This document shows positions 12,701 to 24,581 of a DNA stretch of 64,000 nt, piece after piece. Every line of letters begins with the position of its first letter. The stretch's first letter is position 1. Under the pieces are notes generated by a model. The model saw only the letters and a list, made by a program, of their open reading frames with translations, searched no databases and was not told where the DNA came from. A program made the position numbers and the translations under genes. This stretch comes from Hyphodiscus hymeniophilus (taxonomy: Eukaryota; Ascomycota; Leotiomycetes; Helotiales; Hyphodiscaceae): positions 372,001 to 436,000 of the forward strand of contig VNKQ01000011.1 in the NCBI GenBank assembly GCA_016508695.1. The letters are read 5' to 3'.

Positions 12701-13507
12701 ACGAGCTCGTTATACAATCTAGGAATGAGTTATACGATGAAAGGAGACTACAACAATGCTCTCCCATACTTTCAAGAAGCGTTGCAAGAAGCCGCTAGCC
12801 TTCCTCATCCACAGTCCAAGATTGCCAGGAGCCTAGCTCTCATCAATCTTGGCCTCACTCGATGGCTGATGGGGGAATATAATGAATCAGCAAGCCTACT
12901 CGAGACAGCACTCCAAGAACGAGAGCTCTTATTGGGCCTGAACGATCGACAATCCATGATGTGAGCCCTTTTGAAATCTCAATTTTCCTGACGGGGCCTT
13001 ATTCTAATTAATTGCATAGAACGGGTAGAATTCTCCATTCCCTAGGCAATACGAGAAACTCTCAAAGACGGCTTGCCGAGAGCTTAGACTTCCATGAACG
13101 TGCGCTACTGCACTTCAAAGAAACGGTCGGGAATAATCACCATCGGACAGGAAACTCGTGCTTCAAGGTAGCGGAACATTACAAGCGAATCAGCAAACTC
13201 CGGCAGGCAATGTACATTAAGCTCTCTCTCTCGTCTAGAAGTATTTTAGGAACTAACCCTCGACTTTAGCGACTTGCTTGACCAAGCGATCAAAATCTTT
13301 GATCGTCATTTATGTTATGTGGGGGAACAGGGTCGAGTAACGGTTCTCAAAGGAACGATTTTGGACGAAGTTGGGGAAGGCGACGATGCCAGCGAGTGTT
13401 TGAAGCAAGCGCAATCTCTATACCAAAAGGCAAGTAAGTCGACTGAGTTGAAGGTGGGTTTAGTTCCAGCAGACTTTGACAAATTCGTACATGTATGGGG
13501 ACGCTAG
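9749..13507 (+). CDS. NLR-type protein: SesB-like hydrolase, NB-ARC, TPR
   Basis: A nine-exon model (9749-9816, 9875-10103, 10157-10216, 10269-10577, 10633-10801, 10850-12356, 12412-12960, 13020-13211, 13270-13507) keeps frame throughout and gives 1106 residues. Residues about 20-200 are an alpha/beta-hydrolase (serine-esterase/lipase) domain: ILVQGIDTPAPSTW, nucleophile elbow AHSLGG at Ser111, then ITIATPHSKS. The NB-ARC domain has Walker A GPGGIGKTQ at about 389-397, Walker B WLLIFDNV, LITSRD and GGLPLAL. The C-terminal third has TPR-like helices (YNLGMSYTMKGDYNNALPYF, INLGLTRWLMGEYNES, HSLGNTRN). This is the SesB-NB-ARC-TPR layout of fungal NOD-like receptors, which are linked to allorecognition and regulated cell death. 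Activation is presumed to be ligand-triggered oligomerisation that switches on the hydrolase. No HET-s-type amyloid motif was seen at the N-terminus. Repeats are diverged, not near-identical. Confidence 0.85.
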
Positions 13508-14092
13508 GATTATCTTAAGAGTTATTTCTCTTTCGAATGAGTGATCTCTTGCGAGTGAACTCGGACTCTTAGATAGTTCGCAATGAAGCTTGCCCTTCCT
13601 TTCGAAGCAACTTTTGCGAACCTTTGGTTTGGTCCGGAGGCAAAGTCGGTGCAGCAACATACTGAGATCACATGATTGAGGACTACTCTAACAATGGTAA
13701 AAATAGTAACAAACGAAGCGCCTAGAACGACTAGTATCGTCGGCTTCGACGGCATGTCATTTGCGAGTTAGGTAAGAATGCTTGTAAGAATATTTCATTC
13801 TATCCTGACTACGTACCAATCTGAGTATCAACTGTCCGCTATGCTTGCGCACTCTCTGTATCAATCATCCAATTGTGGTAAGAAGCCATAAACTCCCCAA
13901 TGTTTTTCCCGCCAGCAGTAAAGCAAAAGACATGTAAAGCCAAAGATCCATCGACTCGCTCTGCATGAGAGCTATGGTATGTTATGTGAACGCAATGAAA
14001 AGTATTTATACAGTGTGGTGGTTTGGGTAGCACTCGTCCAATCATGCTGAAGCTGGAGTGGTATGTGTCCGTGTCGTGGATGCGATGTAGTT
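13508..14092. other. Convergent intergenic region
   Basis: This lies between the convergent ends of the NLR and the checkpoint kinase and probably holds both 3' untranslated regions. Short minus-strand frames (13522-13755, 13839-14045) have no recognisable product. Confidence 0.4.
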
Positions 14093-17000
14093 TTAGAGTA
14101 AGCGGGGAAGATGAGCAGATGCCGGACGACGTGCGAAAGATTGATTGACGTCGACCTTTTGATGTTGCTCATGCCTTCGAGTTTCTTGGTTCTTTTGATT
14201 TTCTTCTTCTCGCCGTTCGAGTTCTCCAAGCATGATTCTCTCTTGTGCGGAACAAGCATCCTCAATCTCATCTACCAGATCGCCTCCAGGAAGTATTTGG
14301 AATGGCTGACCTTCCTGGCGTGGTGTCTTCGAATTTCCCCAGTAACACTCGAACCTAAATCTCGTACACCTACGCTGTACATCACTCCACCAGACAGTCA
14401 GAACGTCACCATGACGAAGCTCTGCCCAGAATCGAGATGGCGTAAGCGGGCCCTTAGAGTCGACGCTTTCAAGAAGGATCCCGTTAACTTTGATACCAAC
14501 GCTAGATTTGGTCGAAATGTAGAAAGTCATCTGCTCGTCATTAGAATCGAGGAGGCTGGCAGGTCTATAAACACCACGCTTGAAGAGAAGCATCTTGAAC
14601 GCATACTTGGGTACACGGGTATCTTGACCGTTTGCAAAGCGAGCTGTATTCTTGAAGCCACGACCCCAAGACGTGAAATTGTCGGTGATGTTTAAGTTGA
14701 ATGTGGGAAGGCAACTATCTGATGTCGCAAGGAGCTTGGCAAGGATACGCTTGGGCGGCTGAAAGTCGTTTCCGACGACAGGCTGTTGAGCGGATATGGT
14801 GTCATTTGCCATTGTAACATCAGTTTGATTATCTACCAATGTGACATCGATTTGGTCATTGGACATTGTAAGGTCAGGCGGCTCGTCTGATCCGCGAGCG
14901 GTGGCTGGCATGATGTAGTCCCGTTCACTCAAAAGCCGGGGCTCAATGGTCTTCAATTTCTCGGCCAAACCACTTCCAAGGTTTCGTTCGTCCCGCTTCA
15001 TCAACAAGCGGCGGCCCTCTCTGATGGGTTCAGAACGAGCACGTGTGTCTGGTTCCAAAGACGGGCTTCTGCTGCCTCTGAAGCTAAGCATGGTAGTGTC
15101 AAATGTCTTCTGACCAGGTTCGAATAGCTCCCCTTTTCCTTCAGCGTACTTTTTATAGTTCTGTAGATCTATGACAGACATTGGAGGATAGTTGTTGTGG
15201 TGCGTGGATCGGTCTTTGGGATCCCAGAAGACACTTGGAGGGAGGACCATATCAATTTCTCTCTGAGATCTCCGCCTCTTTTTGGGTGGAAGATCGTGTG
15301 GTCGCCAAGGTTGGTTAATGGTTTCTTCTTCGTCATCCTCTCTTGGTCGTCTAAGACTGACATTTGTGTCGTGGGCAGTCATAGCTGGAGGGGTGGGGGC
15401 TCCGGGTGGGGAAGTGGCGGCAGCTGGAGAGTGCATATTGAGGTGTCCGACCAGAGATTCCGCGCCCATTAAGCTGGAGGATCTTGTAGCTCGTTCGTCT
15501 GCCTCACTGTTGTTGACTGTCTTGTCGTAGGTAGGAGGAGGAGGGGGAGGCATGGCCATTGTGACAGCAGCAGACTGTGGGTATTGCGTGCCGTTTTTGA
15601 TCCGAGGGGAGTGAATCGAAGGGTCGCTTTGTGTACATTTCCCGTCTTGTGAAAACTCCTCAGCAGAAGGCGCATCGTGTTTGAAATGATTCACAGGAGT
15701 CGGAAGGAGCGCTCCAATATCGAGTGCGCCCGAACTTGCCAAAGCCGTGACTTCTCCAAATAAACGGCCATTAGCAATGGGAGCATTCGCAAAGCCGAAG
15801 CTTTCGTTCGAGTTGTCATCGCTATTGAAACTGCTGGGGATTACACGTCGTATTTCGGTGAGATCGCTGACCCCCTGAACATCACCAGTATCCTGACTGT
15901 CATCGATTTGATGAAATTGTTCATCGTTGATACTAAGCTGCGAGGCTTCATTTTGAAGCTGCGGATCAACACAATCGTCACCAATCATGTCCACTTCGTC
16001 ATCCTCGATAGACATCTCAAGGCTACCCTCACCGCCGAGCCAGATTGAATTCTCAAGCTCTTCGAGTGTAGCACGGTGTTCTGGACGGGTGTGAAGCATG
16101 CTTCGCACAAATTTGATTCCATTCTCCGAGACATCGAACTGTTGCAAAGGTCTGATATCGAGAGGCTGAGTCATGATGTGATTCAGAAGTTCCTGGTAAG
16201 TCGTACCATTCTTGACAGGATACGGAGGGCTGCCGCAGAGGGTATAGAAAAGCACACCAGCCAGAGACCAAATATCAACAGCGTCGTCGTATCGCTGTGG
16301 GGGTAGAGACTTCTTTGGGATACCTCGAGGGTTTCTCCGTCCAGCATGATCGTACTCGCGGTATTCAGAATAGACTTCTGGAGCACAGTACAGCAAAGTA
16401 CCGCAGAAGGTGCGTAGGAACGTTTCTTCACTGTCTACCATCTTTGAAAGACCAAAATCGGTCAGCTTGACGTGAAACGGGGAGAAATTGAATATCAAGA
16501 TGTTATCGGGCTTGACGTCACGGTGAGTTATACCGCCGCTGTGGAGATACTTCAGCGCGCTCAGAAGCTGACTCGCCATGGTGTTGACATCTGATTCTGG
16601 CAAGTGACCACGACGATGGATCAAACTACCAAGGTCTCCCCCAGGTATATACTCCATAATGATGTATAAATACTCCTCCCAATCAATATGTTCAACATAC
16701 TGAACGACGTTTGGCTTCTTTCATCAGCAATGATTCTGAAGTGAGGTTCAAATACATACATGCTTGATTCTCTGCATTATTCTCATCTCGTTATCGACCT
16801 TCTGGTCAAGAATACCATTTTTCATGAATCGTCTCTTCTCTAGCTCCTTAGCAGCATACGGAACCCCATCAAATTTGGCAGTCATTTTGTATACAACTGC
16901 AAAGGCGCCCTTGCCAATAGTGCCAACTTTGTTGTATTTGGAGCCGCCACGCCATTCTTTGAAATACCTACCGACACTTGACATTGATGGATCTGGAGTA

Positions 17001-17954
17001 CCAGCATCCGGGGTTGCAAAGATGTTGGGCTGTTTGGCATTAAGGTCAATTTTAGTCCCTTGTAACAGAGACCATATAACATACCGGTTCATGAGGGTGT
17101 GGACCGATCCCACGAGTTTGTCTTTGTCTCTCCAAGTTGGCATTTTGAATGCGATGGAAGTAATTGGTCAAGTTCTGTCGATATACCATGTCGGATTCCT
17201 CATCCCGTTGCGGAATGCGGACGATGAATCTGAAATCCTCCTCTGGTGGCGTCATTGTGAGGACAATTATTGAGCCTTGTTCAAGAGTATGTCGGTAATC
17301 GCGGCCATTCTCCTTGTCTTTTGCTCGCAGCAAGATGCCATCAACTGCAGTACCATTCGTCGACTGATCCTCCAACATGATTGTTCCATACTCGTTGATA
17401 TAGATTCGGAAGTGGATATTGCTGACTCTCTTGACTTCATCATCCCGACCAAGAACAAAGTCGCATCGTTGCTTATTCCGCCCAAATAGATACCCACCTG
17501 ATGTATTCTTGAGCTTGGCCGAGAGGCGCAGAACGATGTCACAAGATGTGAGACCTTGAGCTGCGAGTTCGAAAGTCCCAGGCTCATTCTCTGAATTGCT
17601 ATCGCGCTCGCGGATCTTCACGCCATCTTGTGTGCTAATAGTGTGCTGCGGGGTGAGCTCGCGGATAAGTGCTGCAGATTTGTGGGCGGGGAGAGAGGAG
17701 GGGTGGAGTATGCAGAAGATGTCGGCAAGATCTTCATTATTCAAGCCTGAATTGGCTTGACCGAGTCGTCTGGGATCAATGACCTGCTGGGTCGCTACAA
17801 GTTCGTAAGCATAAGGTTCACTTCCAGGAGTGCGTAAAATGGAAGCCGCAGAAGTAGGCACAGCATCTTGTTGCCAAGTAGCGATCTGGAGCAAATTGTA
17901 AGAAAGAGAATAATTGACAAGCTGACCTGTTTGGGTAGCTTCGTCTTCCTCCAT
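14093..17954 (-). CDS. FHA-domain checkpoint kinase, Chk2/Rad53 family
   Basis: Three-exon model, about 1,250 residues. An FHA domain lies at about residues 135-260 (YLFGRNKQRCDFVLGR, VSNIHFRIYINEYG, LEDQSTNGTAVDG), a phosphothreonine-binding fold. An intron of about 57 bp with donor GTGGGATC and acceptor TTACAAG joins RQTR to TKIDLNAKQPN. The kinase has GTIGKGAFAVVYK, AAKELEK (ATP lysine), HRDVKPDNILI, DFGLSKM and CGTLLYCAPEV, so it should be active. A long disordered, acidic and Ser/Thr-rich linker follows. The C-terminal part looks like a divergent second FHA domain (SWGRGFKNTARFANG, ISTKSSVGIKVNG, LRHGDVLTVWW), giving the FHA-kinase-FHA plan of yeast Rad53. The expected role is to relay DNA damage or replication stress in the nucleus. 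The exact orthologue (Rad53, Dun1 or PRD-4 type) is not certain. Confidence 0.87.
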
Positions 17955-19431
17955 GTTTGCAGGTGCAGGAAGAACGAATGTTGGGGCAGATCAAGCTATG
18001 TAGATTTCGAGGTTCGGAGAGTATCGAGTCCAAAGTGACAAGTTCTCCACAGCGACTAATTGACGACTCAGCGACGACTAAGCAGAGCTGAGACTCGGCG
18101 TCTCAAGATATGAGGTCTGTCTCAACTCTGCACATCTATGATCTCGAGGCTAAATGACGTTGTGAGGATGCAGGAGGTCGAGGAAAGACAATTTAGGGTT
18201 CAATGAGTCCCCCAAGATGGAATGTGAGGTTGAGCAATATTCGTAAGTTATGGATGAGGTAAGAGAATGGCAGAAGACTGAAGATTCTTCTCATAAGGGG
18301 TCGTTATGAGCCCGCATCCATAGGTTCGAGGCAGATGGTTGTTGCTGTGAACATAGACATTAGTAAGGTCCTCCCAGCAACCATAATAGAGAGTTTACTT
18401 TGCCTCCCTGGCACACAACTTGCCCTAGACGGGCCCACCACTGCAGGTGATGTTCACAGCAGGATGCAATGACAAAAAGAACTGCAGGCTGTTGTTCACA
18501 CGACCGGGAAATAAATCATCGATCACTCGAGTAATGTTTCACAGGGGGCGTTCAAACTATTTTCCGCTCCGAAGCTACCTAGTGTTTACTCGATGCACGG
18601 TCCATTCTTTGAAGGTCACGTTTCCACGCGTTTAGGGTATGTCAACGTACAGCACACTTGGGGAGTTATATCCTCAAAATCATTTCACGGTGTGCGAGAT
18701 GCCGACTATGTCAAGATTGTTTCGTTCGGTCAAATGCAAAAGCCTTCAATAGTATGCTTGTCTAGACACTGCTAAAGAAACATTACTCGTATGCTTGAGT
18801 CACCATCTCGTCAGGTGCTGGGATTCTTTTTCCATTTACTGTCTCATTGCGTTTAATGGAACATTCTCTTGCAAAACGTCCTGAAAACAACACTGCTTTT
18901 GGTTTGCTATGCAAATACCTTCTGACTGGTCTATTTACAATATCCTAATTGCTTAAGAATCTAATTGTTTCAACGATTTAGAACCCTTCCTTGTCTTGTC
19001 CTGAGCCACTTCATTACTATCACGACGAAACAAACATCAATGCTTAAACTTGCTCGCATGAAACCTGGATGATGCAGAAACTACCATCCTTTCTTCAAGA
19101 AGCCGAACCATCCAAAGTATCTGAGTGATGATGCTCGTAATTTATTTCTGTCCTCGTTCTTCCATGCATGCTCGTATCCCAAAGTTTGTTAGTACTGTAC
19201 GGTGGAGCTGGCCGCTAAGAGGAAGGAAGGCCCACTGTGAATGGATTCTACGACTTTAAAACTCACTTGATGCAGCAGAGGCACTCTTGCATCCCAAAAT
19301 CTAGGGGGTTTCCTTAATCATTGCGTTTATCTGAACAGAGAATCCCCAGCCTGGGTTTCTCATTATCCATGTCGAATGAGTATCCAAATGTACAAGCCCC
19401 TTACTCCAGCATTTTACTAAGGCTCCAAGCA
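17955..19431. other. Long intergenic region upstream of checkpoint kinase
   Basis: About 1.5 kb with only short scattered frames. It contains the kinase promoter and the 3' side of the minus-strand hypothetical gene ending at 19432. I see no transposon remnant, tRNA or regulatory motif that I can defend. Confidence 0.35.
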
Positions 19432-20439
19432 TTACCAGTCGGATGGAGCGACCCATTCAGATACCAGCATCTCTCCATCTTGAGCGAGACCTACAGTAGC
19501 TGCAACAGAATTCGTTCGAGAGCGCAGACTCTCTTTTCTTCCTGCGATTCCCTCAGCTTGCGCATTGCAAACAAAGTATAGTTGAGTTCGATGTGGGGAG
19601 ACTCTTGGTGCAACGTCTGAATCCAAAGAACTTTTCCAGCCCATAATCCGAGTCTCAGATCCATCACTTGCACCATCCTCAATTGCAACACTTCCAACCG
19701 ACTCTCCGTGCTTCGATCCAGTCTCAATACCACCGAGTATGCCACTTTCAATATCATCATCCTCTCCCGAACCAAAGCCAAGGGACGAAACCATTCCACA
19801 TCCGGCTTCACTTTCGGTAGATCCAGCGTCATATGTGGTCTTCTCTTTACCGTTGACCAGTGCTTGAGCACTCGTGGCCACCTGTTTGAATATCATATTG
19901 GCGGCTTTTCTTGCATCCCAGACTACTCTCGCAGGTCCGAATTTTGGTGGTGGTTTCTTTACATCCCCGCTTCGCAGGTGAGGAGGTAAATTATTTGGGT
20001 TGACGTTCAAGGCCTTGGCGATTTTCTTCTTCGGATCGCATTTCTTGAGATTCAGCGCCTTGTACGTATCCTTTCGATAATTGTTGAGAGCAATGGTGGA
20101 AGGGTCTCGCATGCAAACCCAGTCAACAATTCCATGTACGACCTTCTTGTGCCGTTCCCTGACTTTTTCGAAAGGGGTAGGACTGGGAATAAGAGATGGA
20201 ACACGATAGACGATACCGGTTGAGGAAAGACAATGTGGCAACTTGATGACAGAAATTCGCTTTTCGTGCGGTTGTATGTATTCATTTGTGCCTCGTCTAG
20301 TCCGGTCGGGTTTGGTTTGAGTAGCGAATCCTTTTGTAAAGGTGAAGAGTTGTCGTGTATTATTGCTGCATCTGCGATCAGGAACGACAAATGATAGGTT
20401 CTCGCGCTCAGCTTCTTGAGGGGGCGTTGAAGTTAGCAT
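19432..20439 (-). CDS. Hypothetical basic protein, single exon
   Basis: An uninterrupted ATG-initiated frame of 335 residues, long for chance in this sequence. I do not recognise a family. The middle is lysine-rich and basic (YKALNLKKCDPKKKIAKALN, PPHLRSGDVKKPPPKFGPAR) and could be a nuclear or nucleic-acid-binding segment; the rest is Ser/Gly/Glu-rich and probably disordered (GSGEDDDIESGILGG). There is no signal peptide or membrane helix. It may be lineage-specific. The reverse strand also has open stretches, but none longer. Confidence 0.5.
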   Translation of the reverse strand: MLTSTPPQEAERENLSFVVPDRRCSNNTRQLFTFTKGFATQTKPDRTRRGTNEYIQPHEKRISVIKLPHCLSSTGIVYRVPSLIPSPTPFEKVRERHKKVVHGIVDWVCMRDPSTIALNNYRKDTYKALNLKKCDPKKKIAKALNVNPNNLPPHLRSGDVKKPPPKFGPARVVWDARKAANMIFKQVATSAQALVNGKEKTTYDAGSTESEAGCGMVSSLGFGSGEDDDIESGILGGIETGSKHGESVGSVAIEDGASDGSETRIMGWKSSLDSDVAPRVSPHRTQLYFVCNAQAEGIAGRKESLRSRTNSVAATVGLAQDGEMLVSEWVAPSDW

Positions 20440-21513
20440 TGCATGTTGTCAAAATGCTTTGTTTGTCTCCTTTGAAGAGCCGGCTGTTCATTATCTGCAG
20501 TTGAGTTGTGGGTGCAGACTGTGTCAAATGGAGGAGCGTTCGAACATCTCAATTCCAGCTCGCTAAAGAATCAGAGGATGTCGGTGTGACCAGGTCATTC
20601 ACTCGAGGAAGATAATTGGATGCCGATTTCCCCGTCGGTGTTCTGCTATTCAAGGCGTACTCCGGCTTTATGATTCGAATGGGATTATTCGAGGTGGTAA
20701 CCTCTCCTAAGCTTAGAACTATTGTGACATTCCAGCCCTCCAAGTTTAAACTGTTCATGTACTTAGGTTCAAGATCGAGTGGCTCCATGTGATCTGGTAG
20801 ATCCACGAAACGATGAATGTATAACACGAACAGATTGGAAGGCACAAAATGAAGAAATGTCCTTATTGCGGATTTTCCCCCAAGCTTTAACACTCTTTGT
20901 GTGTCAAGTGGACGAACTTGAAAGGCAATAGAGATAAGTTAGCAGTATTCTAGATTCTTAAGACCATCCAATGTTGAAGTAATAAGAACAAACTACTAGC
21001 TATTGCGATTCTTACCGTCGGAATTCAATACCTACAGTCGGATCTTATTAAAAGAAAAGAGACAGATATTTCGTCTCTGATCTGTGCTCGACTTCAGGTG
21101 CAAGTGGCCAAAAGAGTCCGCAGTATCAAACGGCATGATAGCTTGAGCATTCTAAAAGGTGTTGAGACACTGATAAGTAACTCAGAAGATCAAATCCAAA
21201 AAATCAAGACGTTGCAAGATTCTGAATTGCTCGCTCGAACTTTAAAAACATTGAGGTATAACGAAGGGCTTTACGCTTGTACAACGTAGCTTCTTGGTAA
21301 GTTAATTTTTTTTTTTCCAGAAGTTGCGTCACTAGGACATTAGGGCCTTGTGAGTCCATTTTCCGGGAGAGGTGCTTGCTATCCTGCTACAGAAATGAAG
21401 GTGTCACAGCCAGAGAGAAGCTCGAAAAGCACGGACCTCTATCGGTGAATAGTTTTACCGCTCCTAGCGCGATCTGTTTATCAGGCTGAGGCTGAGGCTG
21501 ATCCCCTCTCACC
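20440..21513. other. Intergenic region with unassigned frames
   Basis: Two short frames, 20549-20893 on the minus strand and 21098-21289 on the plus strand, start only at GTG and match nothing, so I do not call them genes. A T-rich run lies near 21306-21316. The right end should hold the promoter of the gene at 21514. Confidence 0.35.
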
Positions 21514-22326
21514 ATGCCTCCTCCAAACAGCAACACTATGCCCGGCCTGACAGTTGACACCTCTCCACGTTCCCAGCAAGGCCAATCCGTAACTTCCACC
21601 TCAAACTCACAATCAGCATCACCCGTACGACCTCCGGTCTCACCCATCACCCCAACACTTGGCCTCGCCCGCCTCGCCCCATCTCCTTCCAGTTCCCGAA
21701 ATGTGGCCACTCCAAACCAGACATACACGCATGCGCAACCGCCACAGACGGCGATTCCACAACCTGCGCTAGTTCCAATAGCCTTCGATGACAATCCAGA
21801 TGCACTGGCGCTGAAGAGCGCCATTAGTATCTTGCAGATACAGGCGAAGAAAGCGACGGCGGATATACAGTCATTGCGGGCTATAAAGGAACAGGCGATG
21901 AAGGATCCGGAGGGTTTCACGCAGGCCCTCGTAGCGGGAGAGATTAAGAAAAGGGAAGATTCTCTGTTCGCACCGTCCGGGGAGGATGAGGATATGGACG
22001 AGGACGAGGATGAGCAACCAATTCAATCTTCAGAAGTGAAGGGAAGGAAGACATTGCCGAAATTACCTACACCGCAGAATGTGGTACGTTGTCCGCCTAT
22101 CAACTGGAATCAATATGCGGTGGTTGGAGAGAGTCTGGACAAGATGCATGCCGATCAGCAATCTAGGCCAACGGAGGGGAGGCCGCAAAGGCTCGGACCT
22201 GATGGTCAGCTTTCATACGGCGGAGATGGACAGAGACGGCATGCGAATCTCGGTGTAGCTGCACCTTATGACTACGGCAGGGATAAAATTGAGAAGATGA
22301 GCACGAGAAAGGGCGGAAAACGATGA
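21514..22326 (+). CDS. Conserved-looking fungal protein of unknown function
   Basis: Single exon of 270 residues from an ATG at 21514. The first 90 residues are Pro/Ser/Thr-rich and disordered. Residues about 95-150 form a charged helical, probably coiled-coil segment (ALKSAISILQIQAKKATADI, LRAIKEQAMKDPEGF). An acidic patch follows (DEDMDEDEDEQ), then a motif-like block, VVRCPPINWNQYAVVGESLD, and a basic C-terminus (STRKGGKR). The pattern of helix, acidic tract and aromatic block suggests a nuclear complex subunit, but that is inference and I cannot name the family. There is no signal peptide or membrane segment. Confidence 0.6.
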   Translation: MPPPNSNTMPGLTVDTSPRSQQGQSVTSTSNSQSASPVRPPVSPITPTLGLARLAPSPSSSRNVATPNQTYTHAQPPQTAIPQPALVPIAFDDNPDALALKSAISILQIQAKKATADIQSLRAIKEQAMKDPEGFTQALVAGEIKKREDSLFAPSGEDEDMDEDEDEQPIQSSEVKGRKTLPKLPTPQNVVRCPPINWNQYAVVGESLDKMHADQQSRPTEGRPQRLGPDGQLSYGGDGQRRHANLGVAAPYDYGRDKIEKMSTRKGGKR

Positions 22327-22676
22327 GCTATGAAGACTTGGGACGGCATACAGTATGGGATGTCGATTACGCATTATGAGGTTATGATGACGTAGAAAAT
22401 GTGCATGAAATGGCGTTGGAGGATGTTCTGCTTGCATTAGAGCGGTGGTAGCTAGCATTTCGAGTAACAATACATTTGAGAAGCCTTTCGACATGCGTTC
22501 TGTCTAGTTGCAAACCTAAATCCCTTGATCTAGTTGCTTGGTATTCTTGAACTACTTGAAATAAAGCGCAGTCACTCAAGGCTTTCTTGGTGACTAATAT
22601 CAACACAGAGATATCCATTCTGCTTCGTATATCTTCATGGTTTATGTAAGTTGTAATCAGGAACAATTATTGTCAA

Positions 22677-24047
22677 CTATGCCTTGTCAAGCACCTGGTC
22701 AAATAAACGGAGTAGTTGTTTCACCTCATCGGCTTTTCGGACCAGATATTAGCTTTTGTTCAATTCATTCCAGCGAGGCAGACTTACTAGTGTTATAATG
22801 CACCATACTCACCCTCACAACCCCATCACCACCCAATCCAAGCACCTCCTCCACCAATCGATTACTATAGAAAGCACCCCACCTAATCCCCATCTCTCCC
22901 TTACTCGCCTTATCTACCGCCTCTACAACATCGCGACTCTTCCATCCTTTCACTAAGAAGCTAATCGTGCTTACCCTCTTCTTCGTATCCGCATCTTTCT
23001 CTCCACAAACCGTGACGCCATCCCTCCCGTTCAGATATCCCAACAACATTCCCTGAAGCTCAAACTCATGCTTTTCGATCGCCGCCCATGCCTCGGAGCG
23101 TTTGGGACCGAAATAGCTAACGATTGAAGGAATGGACGATGTGAGTTCATAGCAAGATCCCGCGAATCCGAGTTTGTCCTGAAGGGTATCATGCTTATTG
23201 AAATGGTGGCCCATGGATGTAATTGCTTTCAATCCGCTAGGAGAGGCATAAAGCATCGAGATGTGCGGGCCGTAGATTTTGTACCAAGAGAAGGAATAAA
23301 AGTCCACCCCAAGAGCCTTGACATCAATCTGTCGATGTGGAGCGTAAGCCACGGCATCGACACAGAGTAGAGCTCCAGGAATCGCATGTACGGCTTCGGC
23401 TATAGCTGTTATGTCGTGGATTGTGCCCAAGATGTTGGAGGCGTGCGTGCACGTGACCAGCTTCGTCTTCGAGGACAGAAGATCTTTTAGATCTGAAGCT
23501 TGGAGCTTGGGATTCTCTTTCTTCTTTGGAACCCACCATTTGAGAGTGAGCTTTTGGCGTGCAGCCAATGTCACCCATGGGGCGATGTTGGCTTCATGGT
23601 CTATTTTGGAAATGATTATTTCCGACCCTTCAGGAAAATCGAGAGTGAATGAGAGATTACGGAATAGTTGAGTTGTGGATGATCCAAGGACTGGAAATTG
23701 TTAGAATGAACGAACCGTATTGTTGGCATTGTTTGAGCGATTAGGAAACTTACCGACTTCATTCGGGGATGCGTTGATGTAACTTGCTGCTGCTTTATAT
23801 CCAAGGTCGTATATGGCTGTTGACTTTTCCCCCACATTGTAGGATGCTCCAAGCTGGACATTTGTTTTGGAAAGGTATTGACGAATGCTTCAAAATGTTA
23901 AAGAGATCCCTCCAATCCATGGCGGAGAACTCACTCCTCAATCACAGTCCCCAACGTCTGGCTTCCACCTGCGTTGTCAAAAAAGACCTGAGGCTGTTGT
24001 AATGCGGGGAAGCAGTCCCGGGCAGTCTTGATGTCGAAACTACTCAT
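22677..24047 (-). CDS. Class V aminotransferase, cysteine desulfurase-like
   Basis: PLP-dependent fold-type I enzyme, about 420 residues in four exons. Exon 1 from 24047 reads MSSFDIKTARDCFPALQQPQ then VFFDNAGGSQTLGTVIE. Exon 2 has IRQYLSKTNVQLGASYNVGE. Exon 3 has EIIISKIDHEANIAPWVTLA, CTHASNILGTIHDI, LLCVDAVAYAPHRQIDV and FYSFSWYKIYGPHISMLY, in which the lysine of WYKIYGPH is the expected PLP-binding residue. A last intron (donor GTAAGT) joins VVRVSMVHYNT to DEVKQLLRLFDQVLDKA. This is the fungal cytosolic CsdA/isopenicillin-N-epimerase-like group rather than the mitochondrial Nfs1 desulfurase, since it lacks a targeting presequence. Substrate could be cysteine, selenocysteine or another amino acid. 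No lesion seen. Confidence 0.82.
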
Positions 24048-24581
24048 AATGTACTTCTCCAGGTTAGAGACACTTTTTCTCAAGAGAAGTAATAGCAGTT
24101 CCTAGTCTATCAAACATAGAGAAATTAAATGAGTTTGTAATGACTCGAAGATGGGATCTTAACAACTGCCATGTCCAGCCTAGTGGATGATTCTCGGAGC
24201 CAATTGACACCACGCATTTGTTGTGGATTGGGCCTTAGGAAACGCTCAGCGACAAACGAAATGCAGCCATAATCTTGACTTGTGCATTGCATTCCTCTAT
24301 GAAGGCAGCCTGTGGTTCATAGGGGATCCAGAGCGCTTACATACATATCGCGGCAAACATCTCATAGCATTGGCCGTGAACGTCCAGTCGGAACCGAATG
24401 CTGCAGAGCCCCTTTTAGAATGCGAGAGCCAGCGCTTCAGCTTCAATGCGCCAACACTTGGGGCTTGGTGGGCGGTGTGAGAAGCGGGCAGAATGCTTGC
24501 CAAAAAAAAATATCCAAAATGATCTGATCTTCCTAGATTTTATGTACACTCTCAACTCTTCAATAGTGCCTCAAATTCAAC
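24048..24581. promoter_or_regulatory. Divergent intergenic region
   Basis: About 530 bp between the class V aminotransferase and the prolyl dihydroxylase, read outward from here. It must contain both promoters. A short A-run occurs near 24503-24511. No defensible binding site was found. Confidence 0.35.

Noticed and set aside
443..13507. Left accessory region as a secondary-metabolite cluster
   Set aside because: Amidases, a CorA-like protein and an AsaB-like oxygenase occur, but no PKS, NRPS, terpene synthase or dedicated transporter or regulator is present.
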